47,541 nucleotides of DNA from an uncultured Ruminococcus sp. (GTDB lineage Bacteria; Bacillota; Clostridia; Lachnospirales; Lachnospiraceae). Positions 1 through 8,995 of this stretch are shown one piece after another. Numbering within the stretch: position 1 is the stretch's first letter; every line of letters begins with the position of its first letter. The notes under the pieces were generated by a model, which did not search any database, had not been told where the DNA came from, and was given only the letters and a program-made list of their open reading frames with translations. The stretch lies in the NCBI GenBank assembly GCA_934359255.1, contig CAKRLG010000018.1, positions 1 through 47,541 of the forward strand. The letters run 5' to 3'. Both the position numbers and the translations under genes were made by a program.

Positions 1-246
1 ATCAAGATCTATAAAGACAAACTGGAATCCTGCGGCACCATGGCATATCCGCTGGAATACATGTCACCGAAGATCCCGGGACTTGGAGATGTGGACTGGG
101 GAAAATATGTATCAGCACTGACAGACATCGGATATGACGGTTACACCTGCATCGAGATCGAAGATAAGGCCTTTGAAGATTCCAAAGAAAAGGTTGAGAA
201 TTCTCTGATCCTCAGCAAGAGATATCTGGAGCAGTTCGTGATTTAA
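1..246 (+). CDS. Sugar phosphate isomerase/epimerase, C-terminal end only (partial)
   Basis: The reading frame is open from the first base of the window, so only the last 81 residues are present and the start lies upstream. The segment GDVDWGKYVSALTDIGYDGY followed by an acidic IEIED stretch is typical of the last strands of xylose-isomerase-like TIM barrels (IolE/YcjR-type sugar isomerases and epimerases). The downstream gene is a Gfo/Idh/MocA dehydrogenase. These two families are often paired in inositol or rare-sugar catabolism, so a shared sugar pathway is likely. The substrate cannot be told from this fragment. Confidence 0.75.
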   Translation: MKIYKDKLESCGTMAYPLEYMSPKIPGLGDVDWGKYVSALTDIGYDGYTCIEIEDKAFEDSKEKVENSLILSKRYLEQFVI

Positions 247-247
247 T

Positions 248-292
248 GTAATTATTCAGCAGCCACTAATTGTGAAGGTGCTGAACAGTTAC
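248..292. repeat. Short copy of a palindromic interspersed repeat
   Basis: An imperfect inverted repeat pairs GTAATTATTCAGC with GCTGAACAGTTAC around a 19-nt loop. Its arms and the inner CAGCCACT and TGTGAAGG stretches match the ends of the longer element upstream of mutS, but the long internal module is missing. It lies directly after the stop codon of the isomerase gene. It could fold as an RNA hairpin but has no T-run, so it is not a standard terminator. Confidence 0.6.
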
Positions 293-324
293 GATTTAAT
301 ACGGAATTTATTGAATACAGTACA

Positions 325-387
325 TAACGGTTCCGTACCTTCAAAATCATAAAAACACCTTGTGGGACAGAAGATACGGAACAGTTA
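325..387. repeat. Degenerate inverted repeat before the oxidoreductase gene
   Basis: TAACGGTTCCGTA and TACGGAACAGTTA form 13-nt arms with one mismatch around a 37-nt loop. The right arm shares GGAACAGTTAC-like sequence with the neighbouring palindromic repeat (CTGAACAGTTAC), suggesting a diverged relative. It ends about 25 bases before the ribosome binding site of the next gene, so it may lie in that gene's leader. Confidence 0.4.
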
Positions 388-413
388 CTACGGAATATAA
401 AGGAGATAATACC

Positions 414-1490
414 ATGAGAAAATTAAAAGCAGGAATCGTAGGATGCGGAGGAATCGCCAACGGAAAACACCTTCCGGCTATGAAGAAAAGTGGTCTCTAT
501 GAGATCGTAGCTTTCTGTGACATCATCAAAGACCGTGCAGAGAAAGCAAAAGAAGAATATGGCACAGAAGATGCAAAAGTATTTGAAGACTATCAGGAAC
601 TTATCAAAGAGGACCTGGATGTTGTATATGTAACCACACCAAACCGTTCCCATGCAGAGATCTCCATCGCAGCGATGGAAGCAGGAAAAGATGTTATGTG
701 TGAGAAACCGATGGCAAAGAATTATGCAGAAGCACAGAAGATGGTGGAAACTTCAGAGAAAACAGGCAGAGTCCTGAACATCGGATACCAGAACCGTTAC
801 CGTCCAGACTCCCTGTTCCTGAAAGAAATGTGCAAGGCTGACGAACTGGGAGAAATCTACTTTGCGAAAGCCCATGCCCTCAGAAGAAGAGCAGTTCCTA
901 CCTGGGGTGTATTCTTAAATGAAGAAGAACAGGGCGGAGGTCCGCTGATCGATATCGGAACCCATGCACTGGACCTGACCTTATGGATGATGGACAACTA
1001 TGAAGTAGAGTCTGTAACAGGACAGACCTTCCGCAAACTGGCTGACCAGACCAATCAGGGAAATGACTTTGGTGACTGGGATCCGAAGGAATTCAGTGTA
1101 GAAGATTCCGCTTTCGGATTCATCCGTATGAAAAACGGCGCAGTGATCGAGCTGGAAGCAGCCTGGGCACTGAACACACTGGAGGTTGATGAAGCCAAGA
1201 CAAGTCTGTGCGGAACAAAAGCCGGAGCAGATATGAAAGACGGCCTGCGGATCAACTACATCCACCACAACAAACAGGTAATAGAGAAACCGGCATTATT
1301 CGGTGAAGGAGTAGCATTCTTCTCAGGAGAAGAAAAAGAAGCACCGGACTATGAACAGGAACTGTTCTATCATATCGTTGCAGACGGAGCTGAACAGATA
1401 GTAAAACCTGCACAGGCTGCAGTGGTTACCCGTGTTCTGGAAGCAATCTATGAGTCTGCAAAGAGCGGTAAGACAATTTATTTTGATTAA
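414..1490 (+). CDS. Gfo/Idh/MocA family NAD(P)-dependent oxidoreductase
   Basis: A 358-residue dehydrogenase of usual length for the family. The N-terminal Rossmann fold begins GIVGCGGIA (residues 7-15), and the family's EKPMAKN motif, with catalytic Lys98, follows the NAD domain. GGGPLIDIGTHALDLTLWMM in the C-terminal domain carries the usual IDxGxHxxDL signature. The ATG was chosen because AAGGAGATAAT precedes it closely; an upstream GTG in frame has no such site and would lie inside the palindromic repeat. Members oxidise or reduce sugars, inositols or sugar acids. The adjoining isomerase/epimerase points to carbohydrate breakdown, but the substrate is unknown. A terminator follows. Confidence 0.88.
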   Translation: MRKLKAGIVGCGGIANGKHLPAMKKSGLYEIVAFCDIIKDRAEKAKEEYGTEDAKVFEDYQELIKEDLDVVYVTTPNRSHAEISIAAMEAGKDVMCEKPMAKNYAEAQKMVETSEKTGRVLNIGYQNRYRPDSLFLKEMCKADELGEIYFAKAHALRRRAVPTWGVFLNEEEQGGGPLIDIGTHALDLTLWMMDNYEVESVTGQTFRKLADQTNQGNDFGDWDPKEFSVEDSAFGFIRMKNGAVIELEAAWALNTLEVDEAKTSLCGTKAGADMKDGLRINYIHHNKQVIEKPALFGEGVAFFSGEEKEAPDYEQELFYHIVADGAEQIVKPAQAAVVTRVLEAIYESAKSGKTIYFD

Positions 1491-1524
1491 TAGAGTTTTT
1501 CAGAAGATATATTCAATAAGCAGA

Positions 1525-1552
1525 GGGTCAGTCGTGATGGACTGGCCCTTTT
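1525..1552 (+). terminator. Rho-independent terminator after the oxidoreductase
   Basis: GGGTCAGTC and GACTGGCCC form a 9-bp stem with one G-U pair around a 6-nt loop, followed by TTTT. It ends the sugar-metabolism transcript before the mutS promoter. Confidence 0.75.
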
Positions 1553-1619
1553 CAAATGCCTGTTTCCGGGATGAAACGCAATAATCGCAAAAATTTCGAA
1601 AATGGTCGGTGAAGCAATC

Positions 1620-1648
1620 TTGAAAGTTAATTATCAAAATGCTAATAT
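1620..1648 (+). promoter_or_regulatory. Candidate sigma-A promoter of the mutSL operon
   Basis: TTGAAA and TAATAT are separated by 17 bases. The site lies between the upstream terminator and mutS. If used, it gives a 5' leader of roughly 250 bases that contains the nested palindromic repeat. Confidence 0.5.
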
Positions 1649-1683
1649 AGTACGGAGTGTCATGTATTATCCCTGTAAATGAT

Positions 1684-1827
1684 CGTAACTATTCAGCAGC
1701 CACTGTCCCGCGAGGTGTTTTGGCATGAATATGCCAAAATCCCGAGACATACAAGCCAAAATGCCATCACCGAAGGTGATTTTTAATGCATTTTGGCTCG
1801 TAACTGTGAAGGGACTGAACAGTTACG
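1684..1827. repeat. Long modular palindromic repeat element in the mutS leader
   Basis: The ends are inverted repeats (CGTAACTATTCAG and CTGAACAGTTACG, one mismatch). Inside are a perfect hairpin of TTTTGGCAT/ATGCCAAAA at 1718-1739, flanked by an imperfect TGTCCCGCGA/TCCCGAGACA stem, and a second perfect stem AGCCAAAATGC/GCATTTTGGCT at 1754-1798 enclosing ATCACC/GGTGAT. A further stem, CGTAACTGT at 1799-1807 with ACAGTTACG at 1819-1827, competes with the outer pairing. No coding sequence is visible. The rest of the 417-base gap before mutS holds only the terminator and promoter listed. The form resembles REP- or MITE-like elements. Confidence 0.75.
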
Positions 1828-1907
1828 TAAAATCATGGAAAATGATTTACAGGAAGATGAACGTGGAAGAGAATGATACAATGGATTAGAAAGAGGTATT
1901 TTATAAT

Positions 1908-4637
1908 TTGAACTCAAAAATATCAACAAATGTATTTGAAGAGGCTGGAATAACGCCGGAGACTCTTATAAAACTGGGACTTCCGCAAGACAGCAGGTCA
2001 TTATCGCCGATGATGGTCCATTACTGTCAGACAAAATGTGCGTATAAAGATTCGATTCTTTTTTATCGTCTTGGGGACTTTTATGAAATGTTTTTTGAGG
2101 ATGCAAAAACTGTCTCCCGTGAACTGGAACTTACACTTACCGGAAAAGACTGTGGTCTTTCCGAACGGGCTCCGATGTGCGGGATTCCGTATCACGCAGC
2201 AGAAACATATATCAATCGCCTGATCGATAAAGGGTATAAAGTAGCCATCTGCGAACAGGTAGAAGATCCGAAAACGGCAAAGGGAATCGTAAAAAGAGAA
2301 GTGACCCGTATTGTGACACCGGGAACGAATCTTAATATGCAGGAACTGGATGAAGGAAAAAATAATTATCTGATGTCCATCGTATGTATGGGAGATCATT
2401 TTGGGGTATCCACTGCAGATATCACAACCGGTGACTGCTATGTGACAGAGATTGATGAGGAGCGGAAACTCTGGGATGAGATCAATAAGTTCCTTCCGGC
2501 AGAAATCATCTGTAATGATGCTTTTCTGGTCTCAGGTGTGGATGTGGACGATCTGAGGAACCGTCTGCATATCTCTGTATTTGCACTGGAATCCTGGTAT
2601 TTTGGAGATGATCTGTGTAAGCAGACATTACTGGAGCATTTTAAGATTTCCTCTCTTGAGGGTCTCGGACTGGGTGATTATGACAGCGGTGTGATCGCAG
2701 CCGGTTCCTTGTTCCGGTATCTTCTGGATACCCAGAAAAATACCATGGAACATATGAATAAAATTATCCCGTATACTACAGACCGCTATATGGTTATTGA
2801 CAGTTCTTCGAGAAGAAATCTGGAACTGGTGGAGACTCTGCGGGAAAAACAGAAACGCGGTTCCCTTTTATGGGTGTTGGACAAGACGAAAACAGCCATG
2901 GGTGCCCGTATGCTGCGAAACTTTGTGGAACAGCCATTGATTGATGCAGATGCGATCAACGAACGACTGGATGCGGTAACGGAACTGAACATGCAGGCGA
3001 TGCTTCGCGAGGAGATCCGGGAATATCTGAATCCGGTATACGATCTGGAACGTCTGGTCAGTCGGATCAGTTATCGTTCTGCGAACCCGAGAGATCTGCT
3101 GGCATTTAAAATGTCTCTGGAAATGATTCCTCACATTAAAAATCTTCTGGCGAACTTTACCAGTCCGCTGCTGGTTCGCATTAACGAACAGATGGATGGC
3201 CTGGAAGATCTGTATACACTGTTAGAAGCCTCCATTACGGAAGATCCACCACTGGCAGTCAAAGAAGGTGGGATCATCCGGGAAGGCTATAATGAACAGG
3301 TAGATACCTATCGGAATTCCAAAACCCAGGGAAAATCCTGGCTGGCACAGCTGGAAGCAGAAGAAAAAGAAAAAACCGGTATCCGGAATCTGAAGATCAA
3401 ATATAATAAAGTCTTTGGATATTATCTTGAAGTGACGAACAGTTTTAAAGATCTGGTGCCGGAATACTATACAAGAAAACAGACCTTGACCAATGCCGAG
3501 CGCTATATCACACCGAAGCTAAAAGAACTGGAAGATATGATCCTCGGTGCGGAAGATAAATTGTTTGCTCTGGAATACGATCTGTTTTGTCAGGTGAGAG
3601 AAAAACTGGCTGCACAGATTCCGCGAATCCAGGAGACAGCGAAAGCCATCGCGCAGTTGGATGTCTATGCATCGTTATCCGTGGTTGCCCAGCGCAATAA
3701 CTATGTACGCCCGACGGTCAATACAAAAGGTGTGATCGACATCAAAAATGGCCGCCACCCGGTTGTTGAAAAGATGATCAACAACGATATGTTTATTGCA
3801 AATGATACCTATCTGGACAACGGCAGCAAGCGTGTCTCCGTGATCACCGGACCGAATATGGCAGGAAAATCCACTTATATGCGGCAGACTGCCCTGATCG
3901 TTTTGATGGCGCAGATTGGTTCTTTTGTTCCAGCAGAAAAAGCAAAGATTGGTGTGGTAGACCGGATTTTCACCCGTGTCGGAGCTTCGGATGACCTGGC
4001 CAGCGGACAGAGTACCTTCATGGTGGAGATGACCGAGGTGGCCAATATTCTTCGAAACGCGACTGCAAAGAGTCTGTTGATCCTGGATGAGATTGGCCGT
4101 GGAACCAGTACCTTTGACGGACTTTCGATTGCCTGGGCAGTTATCGAACACATCAGCAATACAAAACTTCTGGGGGCAAAGACTCTGTTTGCTACCCACT
4201 ATCACGAACTGACAGAGCTGGAAGGAAAGATTCCGGGTGTTAATAATTACTGTATCGCGGTGAAAGAACGGGGCGACGATATCGTATTTTTGCGAAAAAT
4301 CGTAAAAGGCGGTGCCGATAAGAGTTACGGTATCCAGGTGGCAAAGCTTGCAGGTGTTCCGGACAGCGTTTTGGATCGTGCAAAAGAACTGGTGGATGAA
4401 CTGGTACATACGGATATTACCAGCACCTTTAAAGATCTGGCAGAGAATTCCAGAAAGACAAAACCGAAAGCCGTACATTATGATGAAGTGGATCTGGAAC
4501 AGATTTCTCTGTTTGATACGGTACAGGATCAGGATATCATAGAGGAACTGAAGAATCTGGATATTACGATGCTGACACCGATGGATGCAATGAATACGTT
4601 ATATCGGTTACAGAATAAATTAAAAAATCGCTGGTAA
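1908..4637 (+). CDS. mutS: DNA mismatch repair protein MutS
   Basis: MutS binds mismatches and small loops as a dimer and uses ATP to recruit MutL. The mismatch-reading motif is FYE at residues 58-60 (in LGDFYEMFF). The ATPase has Walker A GPNMAGKST at 648-656, Walker B LLILDEIG ending in Asp727-Glu728, and the STFMVEMTE and TSTFDG signatures. At 909 residues it is slightly long because of about 34 residues before the usual LSPMM start. I chose the TTG start because AGAGGT lies before it; the in-frame ATG at 2010 lacks a good ribosome binding site but remains possible. It is followed by mutL, 63 bases on, in one operon. Confidence 0.97.
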   Translation: MNSKISTNVFEEAGITPETLIKLGLPQDSRSLSPMMVHYCQTKCAYKDSILFYRLGDFYEMFFEDAKTVSRELELTLTGKDCGLSERAPMCGIPYHAAETYINRLIDKGYKVAICEQVEDPKTAKGIVKREVTRIVTPGTNLNMQELDEGKNNYLMSIVCMGDHFGVSTADITTGDCYVTEIDEERKLWDEINKFLPAEIICNDAFLVSGVDVDDLRNRLHISVFALESWYFGDDLCKQTLLEHFKISSLEGLGLGDYDSGVIAAGSLFRYLLDTQKNTMEHMNKIIPYTTDRYMVIDSSSRRNLELVETLREKQKRGSLLWVLDKTKTAMGARMLRNFVEQPLIDADAINERLDAVTELNMQAMLREEIREYLNPVYDLERLVSRISYRSANPRDLLAFKMSLEMIPHIKNLLANFTSPLLVRINEQMDGLEDLYTLLEASITEDPPLAVKEGGIIREGYNEQVDTYRNSKTQGKSWLAQLEAEEKEKTGIRNLKIKYNKVFGYYLEVTNSFKDLVPEYYTRKQTLTNAERYITPKLKELEDMILGAEDKLFALEYDLFCQVREKLAAQIPRIQETAKAIAQLDVYASLSVVAQRNNYVRPTVNTKGVIDIKNGRHPVVEKMINNDMFIANDTYLDNGSKRVSVITGPNMAGKSTYMRQTALIVLMAQIGSFVPAEKAKIGVVDRIFTRVGASDDLASGQSTFMVEMTEVANILRNATAKSLLILDEIGRGTSTFDGLSIAWAVIEHISNTKLLGAKTLFATHYHELTELEGKIPGVNNYCIAVKERGDDIVFLRKIVKGGADKSYGIQVAKLAGVPDSVLDRAKELVDELVHTDITSTFKDLAENSRKTKPKAVHYDEVDLEQISLFDTVQDQDIIEELKNLDITMLTPMDAMNTLYRLQNKLKNRW

Positions 4638-4700
4638 ACGCAGAAGGTTTATCACAGCAGAAATATAGCAGATGTTATAGTTTAGGAAGGAAATAGATCG

Positions 4701-6710
4701 ATGAAACGACAGATTTCAGTCTTGGATCAGAGTACAATTGATAAGATTGCAGCGGGAGAAGTGGTGGAGCGCCCTTCTTCGGTTGTAAAAGAACTGGTGG
4801 AAAATGCCATTGATGCGGGAGCCAGTGCGATTACTGTGGAGATCAAGGAAGGCGGTACCACATTTATCCGTATCACCGATAACGGTGCAGGTATTGAAAA
4901 AGAACAGGTTCCGCTGGCATTCCTTCGTCATGCGACCAGCAAGATCCGTAAAGTGGAAGATCTTTCGTTGATTTCTTCTCTTGGATTTCGTGGCGAGGCG
5001 CTGTCGAGTATTGCTGCTGTTTCCCGTGTGGAACTGATCACAAAACCCCATGAACAGCTGATCGGAGTCAGATATCAGATTGAGGGTGGTATGGAAAAGG
5101 GAATGGAGGAGATCGGTGCGCCGGACGGAACGACTTTCCTGATACGGGATCTGTTTTATAATACGCCGGCTAGGGCAAAATTCTTAAAGACACCGACTAC
5201 AGAAGCCGGTTATATCAGTAGTTTTATCGAGCAGCTGGCACTGTCGCATCCTCATATTTCTTTCAAATATATGCAAAACGGTCAGACGAAACTGCATACT
5301 TCTGGAAACAATAATCTGAAAGAAGCGATTTATCAGATTTACGGGAGAGAGATTACCAGGGAACTGATTGAGATCCATACAAAAGACCGGGAAGAGACGA
5401 TCCGAATTGATGGATTTATCGGGAAGCCGGTAATTTCCAGGGGAAACCGTAATTTTGAAAATTATTATGTCAATGGACGATATGTAAAAAGTAAGATTGT
5501 GACAAAAGCAGTGGAAGATGCTTATCATACGTTTATGATGCAGCATAAATATCCCTTTACCTGTCTTCATATTCAGATCAAAGGTTCCAATGTGGATGTC
5601 AATGTGCATCCGACCAAGATGGAAGTACGTTTTTCCGATCAGGAAGTGGTCTACCGGCAGATTTATCAGGCAATCTTACAGGGATTACAGCACAAAGAAC
5701 TGATTCCGCAGGTGACGATCGGAAAAGACCGTCCTGCGAGCCGCCCGGTCAACCAGGATAAAGCACCGGAGCCTTTTGAGGTACAGCGCCGACAGATCGA
5801 ACAGCCGAGCAGTTACCGGATGCAGCAGAAAGTGAAGCCGGAAGAGTTGAAAAATCCTGCGGGTGCGGTTACCCCAATGGCTGGTAGGACAGTAGCAGCG
5901 GCAGCTTCCGGTGAAGAAGTTCACAAAGGATCGGTTGTAAGGGAGCAGGGAACGGGATTTTACGGAGAAAAGCGTGAGACTGGATACCGTCATGAGAACC
6001 CGGCGAAGCAGAATTCCAATTTGCAGGCAGGGCAAGTCGTTTCAGACAGAAGAGACAATGTAGCTGCTCCGGTTGTTCAGAAGGCTGAACAGATGGATCT
6101 TTTCGACGGAAAACTGCTAAGTCCGGAAGCGAAAAAGCATCACAAGATCATCGGTCAGGTTTTTGAAACCTACTGGCTGGTACAGATGGAAGATAAATTG
6201 TATATTATCGACCAGCATGCAGCCCATGAAAAAGTACTGTATGAACGGATTGTAAAAGAGATGAAGGAACGAAATGTGACCTCTCAGATCGTCAGCCCGC
6301 CGATCATCATTTCTCTGAATCTGGAAGAGCAGGAGAAAATGAAAAAGTATCAGAATATTTTTGAAACTCTTGGGTTCGAGATTGAGTCCTTTGGCGGAAG
6401 GGAATACAGTATCCGGGCAGTGCCGCAGAATCTGTTCGGAATGACAGAACAGGGATTTTTCATTGAAGTTCTTGATCATCTGGAGGAAGACCCATCCTCA
6501 AAAACGTTGGATGTCCTTTCGGATCGGATGGCAACCATGGCATGCAAGGCAGCGGTGAAGGGAAATCAGAAGTTATCGCTTCGGGAGACAGAAGCACTGA
6601 TCGATGAACTGTTGCAGTTGGAAAATCCATATAACTGTCCTCATGGCCGACCGACCATTATTTCCATGACCAAATACGAACTGGAAAAGAAATTTAAGCG
6701 GATTGTGTAG
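4701..6710 (+). CDS. mutL: DNA mismatch repair endonuclease MutL
   Basis: A 669-residue MutL. The N-terminal GHKL ATPase shows IAAGEVVERPSSVVKELVEN (from residue 17) and the DNGAGI and GFRGEALSS motifs. A variable linker of about 150 residues follows, rich in Gln, Arg and Ala. The C-terminal domain has DQHAAHEKVLYE from residue 504, matching the DQHA(x)2E(x)4E metal-binding endonuclease motif, plus ACKAAVKGNQ and CPHGRPT (Cys646). It is therefore a nicking MutL of the Bacillus type, as expected in organisms without MutH. The ATG follows TTAGGAAGGA. miaA begins directly after the stop codon. Confidence 0.97.
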   Translation: MKRQISVLDQSTIDKIAAGEVVERPSSVVKELVENAIDAGASAITVEIKEGGTTFIRITDNGAGIEKEQVPLAFLRHATSKIRKVEDLSLISSLGFRGEALSSIAAVSRVELITKPHEQLIGVRYQIEGGMEKGMEEIGAPDGTTFLIRDLFYNTPARAKFLKTPTTEAGYISSFIEQLALSHPHISFKYMQNGQTKLHTSGNNNLKEAIYQIYGREITRELIEIHTKDREETIRIDGFIGKPVISRGNRNFENYYVNGRYVKSKIVTKAVEDAYHTFMMQHKYPFTCLHIQIKGSNVDVNVHPTKMEVRFSDQEVVYRQIYQAILQGLQHKELIPQVTIGKDRPASRPVNQDKAPEPFEVQRRQIEQPSSYRMQQKVKPEELKNPAGAVTPMAGRTVAAAASGEEVHKGSVVREQGTGFYGEKRETGYRHENPAKQNSNLQAGQVVSDRRDNVAAPVVQKAEQMDLFDGKLLSPEAKKHHKIIGQVFETYWLVQMEDKLYIIDQHAAHEKVLYERIVKEMKERNVTSQIVSPPIIISLNLEEQEKMKKYQNIFETLGFEIESFGGREYSIRAVPQNLFGMTEQGFFIEVLDHLEEDPSSKTLDVLSDRMATMACKAAVKGNQKLSLRETEALIDELLQLENPYNCPHGRPTIISMTKYELEKKFKRIV

Positions 6711-7670
6711 GTGAACAGAGTGAAGAAACCTTTGATTATATTAACAGGTCCTACCGCAGTAGGAAAAACAAGCCTTTCCATTGCGTTGGCAAAAGCGGTG
6801 AACGGGGAAATTATCTCCGCGGATTCCATGCAGGTCTATCGTCATATGGATATCGGTTCCGCCAAGATCCGACCGGAGGAGATGCAGGGAGTACCCCACC
6901 ATCTGGTGGACTGTCTGGAGCCGGATGAAGAATTTAATGTGGTACGGTTTCAACAGATGGCAAAAGAAGCAATGGAAGGAATCTATGCCCGCGGGGGGAT
7001 CCCTGTACTGGTAGGAGGTACCGGATTCTATATTCAGGCAGTAACCGGAGATATTGATTTTACTGTGCATGGAGAGGATACGACGTATCGGCAGATGTTA
7101 GAAGAAAAAGCAAAGACTGAGGGAGCGCAGGTGCTTCATGAGATGCTCGCTGCTGTGGATCCTGCATCTGCGGCGGCGATCCATGCAAACAATGTAAAAC
7201 GGGTGATCCGTGCACTGGAATATTACCGGCAGACGGGAAAGCCGATTTCTCAGCATAATGAGGAACAGCGCCAGAAAGAATCCCCCTACAATCTGGCGTA
7301 TTTTGTGTTAAATGATGAAAGAACCCATCTGTATGAACGAATCGATGCCAGAATCGACCAGATGCTTGCCGATGGACTGATCGATGAAGTGAAAACACTG
7401 AAAGAAATGGGTTATCATAAAGGAATGGTGTCCATGCAGGGACTGGGTTATAAAGAAATCCTTTCGTATCTGGATGGTACCTGGTCGCTGGAAGAAGCGA
7501 TTTATGTATTAAAACGGGATACCAGACATTTTGCCAAACGACAGATCACCTGGTTTAAGAGAGAACGTCAGGTGGAATGGTTTAACAAGCAGGATTTTGG
7601 GTATGATGCACAGGGGATTCTGGATGCCATGCTTGCTTCATTAAGAGAGAAAAAAATTTTAAATAAATGA
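6711..7670 (+). CDS. miaA: tRNA dimethylallyltransferase MiaA
   Basis: Transfers a dimethylallyl group to N6 of A37 in tRNAs that read codons beginning with U. The P-loop GPTAVGKT is at residues 13-20, followed by SADSMQVYRHMDIGSAK, GGTGFYIQA and the C-terminal QITWFKRER. At 319 residues it is of normal length. The first possible GTG abuts the mutL stop codon. A second GTG nine bases on has TAGGTG at better spacing and would give a protein three residues shorter. The link with mutSL is common in Firmicutes, but hfq, which often follows miaA, is absent. Confidence 0.96.
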   Translation: MNRVKKPLIILTGPTAVGKTSLSIALAKAVNGEIISADSMQVYRHMDIGSAKIRPEEMQGVPHHLVDCLEPDEEFNVVRFQQMAKEAMEGIYARGGIPVLVGGTGFYIQAVTGDIDFTVHGEDTTYRQMLEEKAKTEGAQVLHEMLAAVDPASAAAIHANNVKRVIRALEYYRQTGKPISQHNEEQRQKESPYNLAYFVLNDERTHLYERIDARIDQMLADGLIDEVKTLKEMGYHKGMVSMQGLGYKEILSYLDGTWSLEEAIYVLKRDTRHFAKRQITWFKRERQVEWFNKQDFGYDAQGILDAMLASLREKKILNK

Positions 7671-7702
7671 TAAGATATTCATGAAAGGAAAAACAGAAAA
7701 TT

Positions 7703-8995
7703 ATGGATACGGCAATAACAAAAGAAATGTACAAAGAAATGGGAATTGATGGGAAAGTCTATTCTTTCGGACAGGAAATTGCTGAGAGTCTGAAACAACG
7801 ATTTGAGGAGATCGATCGTGTGGCAGAGTATAATCAGTTAAAGGTGGTTCATGCCATGCAGCAGTGTCGTGCCAGTGAAGCCTGCCTGTATGCTTCCAGC
7901 GGTTACGGGTATAACGATGTGGGAAGAGATACCCTCGAGGAGATTTACGCGGCCACATTCCATACAGAATCCGCTCTGGTGCGTCCGCAGATTGCCTGCG
8001 GAACCCATGCGCTTGCTGTTGCACTGGCAGGTAATCTGCGTCCGGGAGATGAACTTCTCTCTCCGGTAGGAAAGCCATATGATACTTTGGAAGAAGTGAT
8101 CGGTATGCGTCCATCCAACGGTTCTCTGGCGGAATATGGGGTTTCTTATCGACAGGTGGATCTGCTGGAGGATGGTTCTTTTGATTTTGAAAATATCAGA
8201 AAAGCGATCAATGAGAAAACAAAACTGGTAACTATCCAGCGTTCCAAAGGGTACCAGACCAGACCTACACTTTCTGTAGCAAGGATCGGACAGCTGATTG
8301 ATTTTATAAAAGAGATCAAACAGGATGTGATTTGCATGGTGGATAACTGTTATGGTGAGTTTGTAGAAACGATCGAGCCTACAGATGTGGGAGCAGATCT
8401 GATAGTAGGTTCTCTGATCAAAAATCCAGGTGGCGGCCTGGCTCCGATCGGCGGTTATATTGCAGGAAAGAAAGAATATGTAGACAACGCAGCTTACCGT
8501 CTGACTTCTCCGGGGCTTGGAAAAGAAGTAGGGGCAACACTGGGCGTAAATCAGTCTTTTTATCAGGGATTTTTCCTTGCACCAACAGTTACGGCAGCGG
8601 CTCTGAAAGGTGCGATTTTTGCAGCTAATGTGTATGAACGTCTTGGCTTTGCAGTAGTTCCGAACAGTACGGAGAGCCGCCATGATATCATTCAGGCGGT
8701 AACGTTCGGAGCACCGGAAAAAGTAATTGCTTTTTGTAAAGGAATCCAGGCAGCAGCGCCGATCGACAGTTATGTGGATCCTGAACCATGGGCGATGCCA
8801 GGATATGACAGTGATGTGATCATGGCAGCAGGTGCATTCGTACAGGGATCTTCTATTGAACTGAGTGCGGACGGACCGATCAAACCTCCATATGCGGTAT
8901 ATTTCCAGGGCGGACTGACCTGGCAGCATGCAAAACTTGGTATTATGATGAGTTTGCAGAAATTATATGAAAAAGGACTGGTAGAACTTCCATGA
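7703..8995 (+). CDS. Methionine gamma-lyase family PLP protein (YnbB / 'aluminium resistance' family)
   Basis: A 430-residue fold-type I PLP enzyme of the family named Met_gamma_lyase or aluminium resistance protein (B. subtilis YnbB). The likely PLP lysine is Lys240 in VGSLIKNPGGGLAPIGGYIA. Asp and Cys upstream in ICMVDNCYGEFVE fit the usual cofactor-contacting aspartate. Substrate-side sequences such as GTHALAVALAGNLRPGDELL are also typical. In Bacillus the gene follows miaA and hfq; here it follows miaA directly after 32 bases. The true reaction is not settled for the family, so lyase is a family label. Its stop overlaps the next start (ATGA). Confidence 0.88.
   Translation: MDTAITKEMYKEMGIDGKVYSFGQEIAESLKQRFEEIDRVAEYNQLKVVHAMQQCRASEACLYASSGYGYNDVGRDTLEEIYAATFHTESALVRPQIACGTHALAVALAGNLRPGDELLSPVGKPYDTLEEVIGMRPSNGSLAEYGVSYRQVDLLEDGSFDFENIRKAINEKTKLVTIQRSKGYQTRPTLSVARIGQLIDFIKEIKQDVICMVDNCYGEFVETIEPTDVGADLIVGSLIKNPGGGLAPIGGYIAGKKEYVDNAAYRLTSPGLGKEVGATLGVNQSFYQGFFLAPTVTAAALKGAIFAANVYERLGFAVVPNSTESRHDIIQAVTFGAPEKVIAFCKGIQAAAPIDSYVDPEPWAMPGYDSDVIMAAGAFVQGSSIELSADGPIKPPYAVYFQGGLTWQHAKLGIMMSLQKLYEKGLVELP

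Noticed and set aside
7838..8929. Long open frame of 363 codons on the minus strand
   Set aside because: It lies wholly inside the strongly supported PLP-enzyme gene on the plus strand, has Cys/His/Arg-rich shadow composition and no ribosome binding site.
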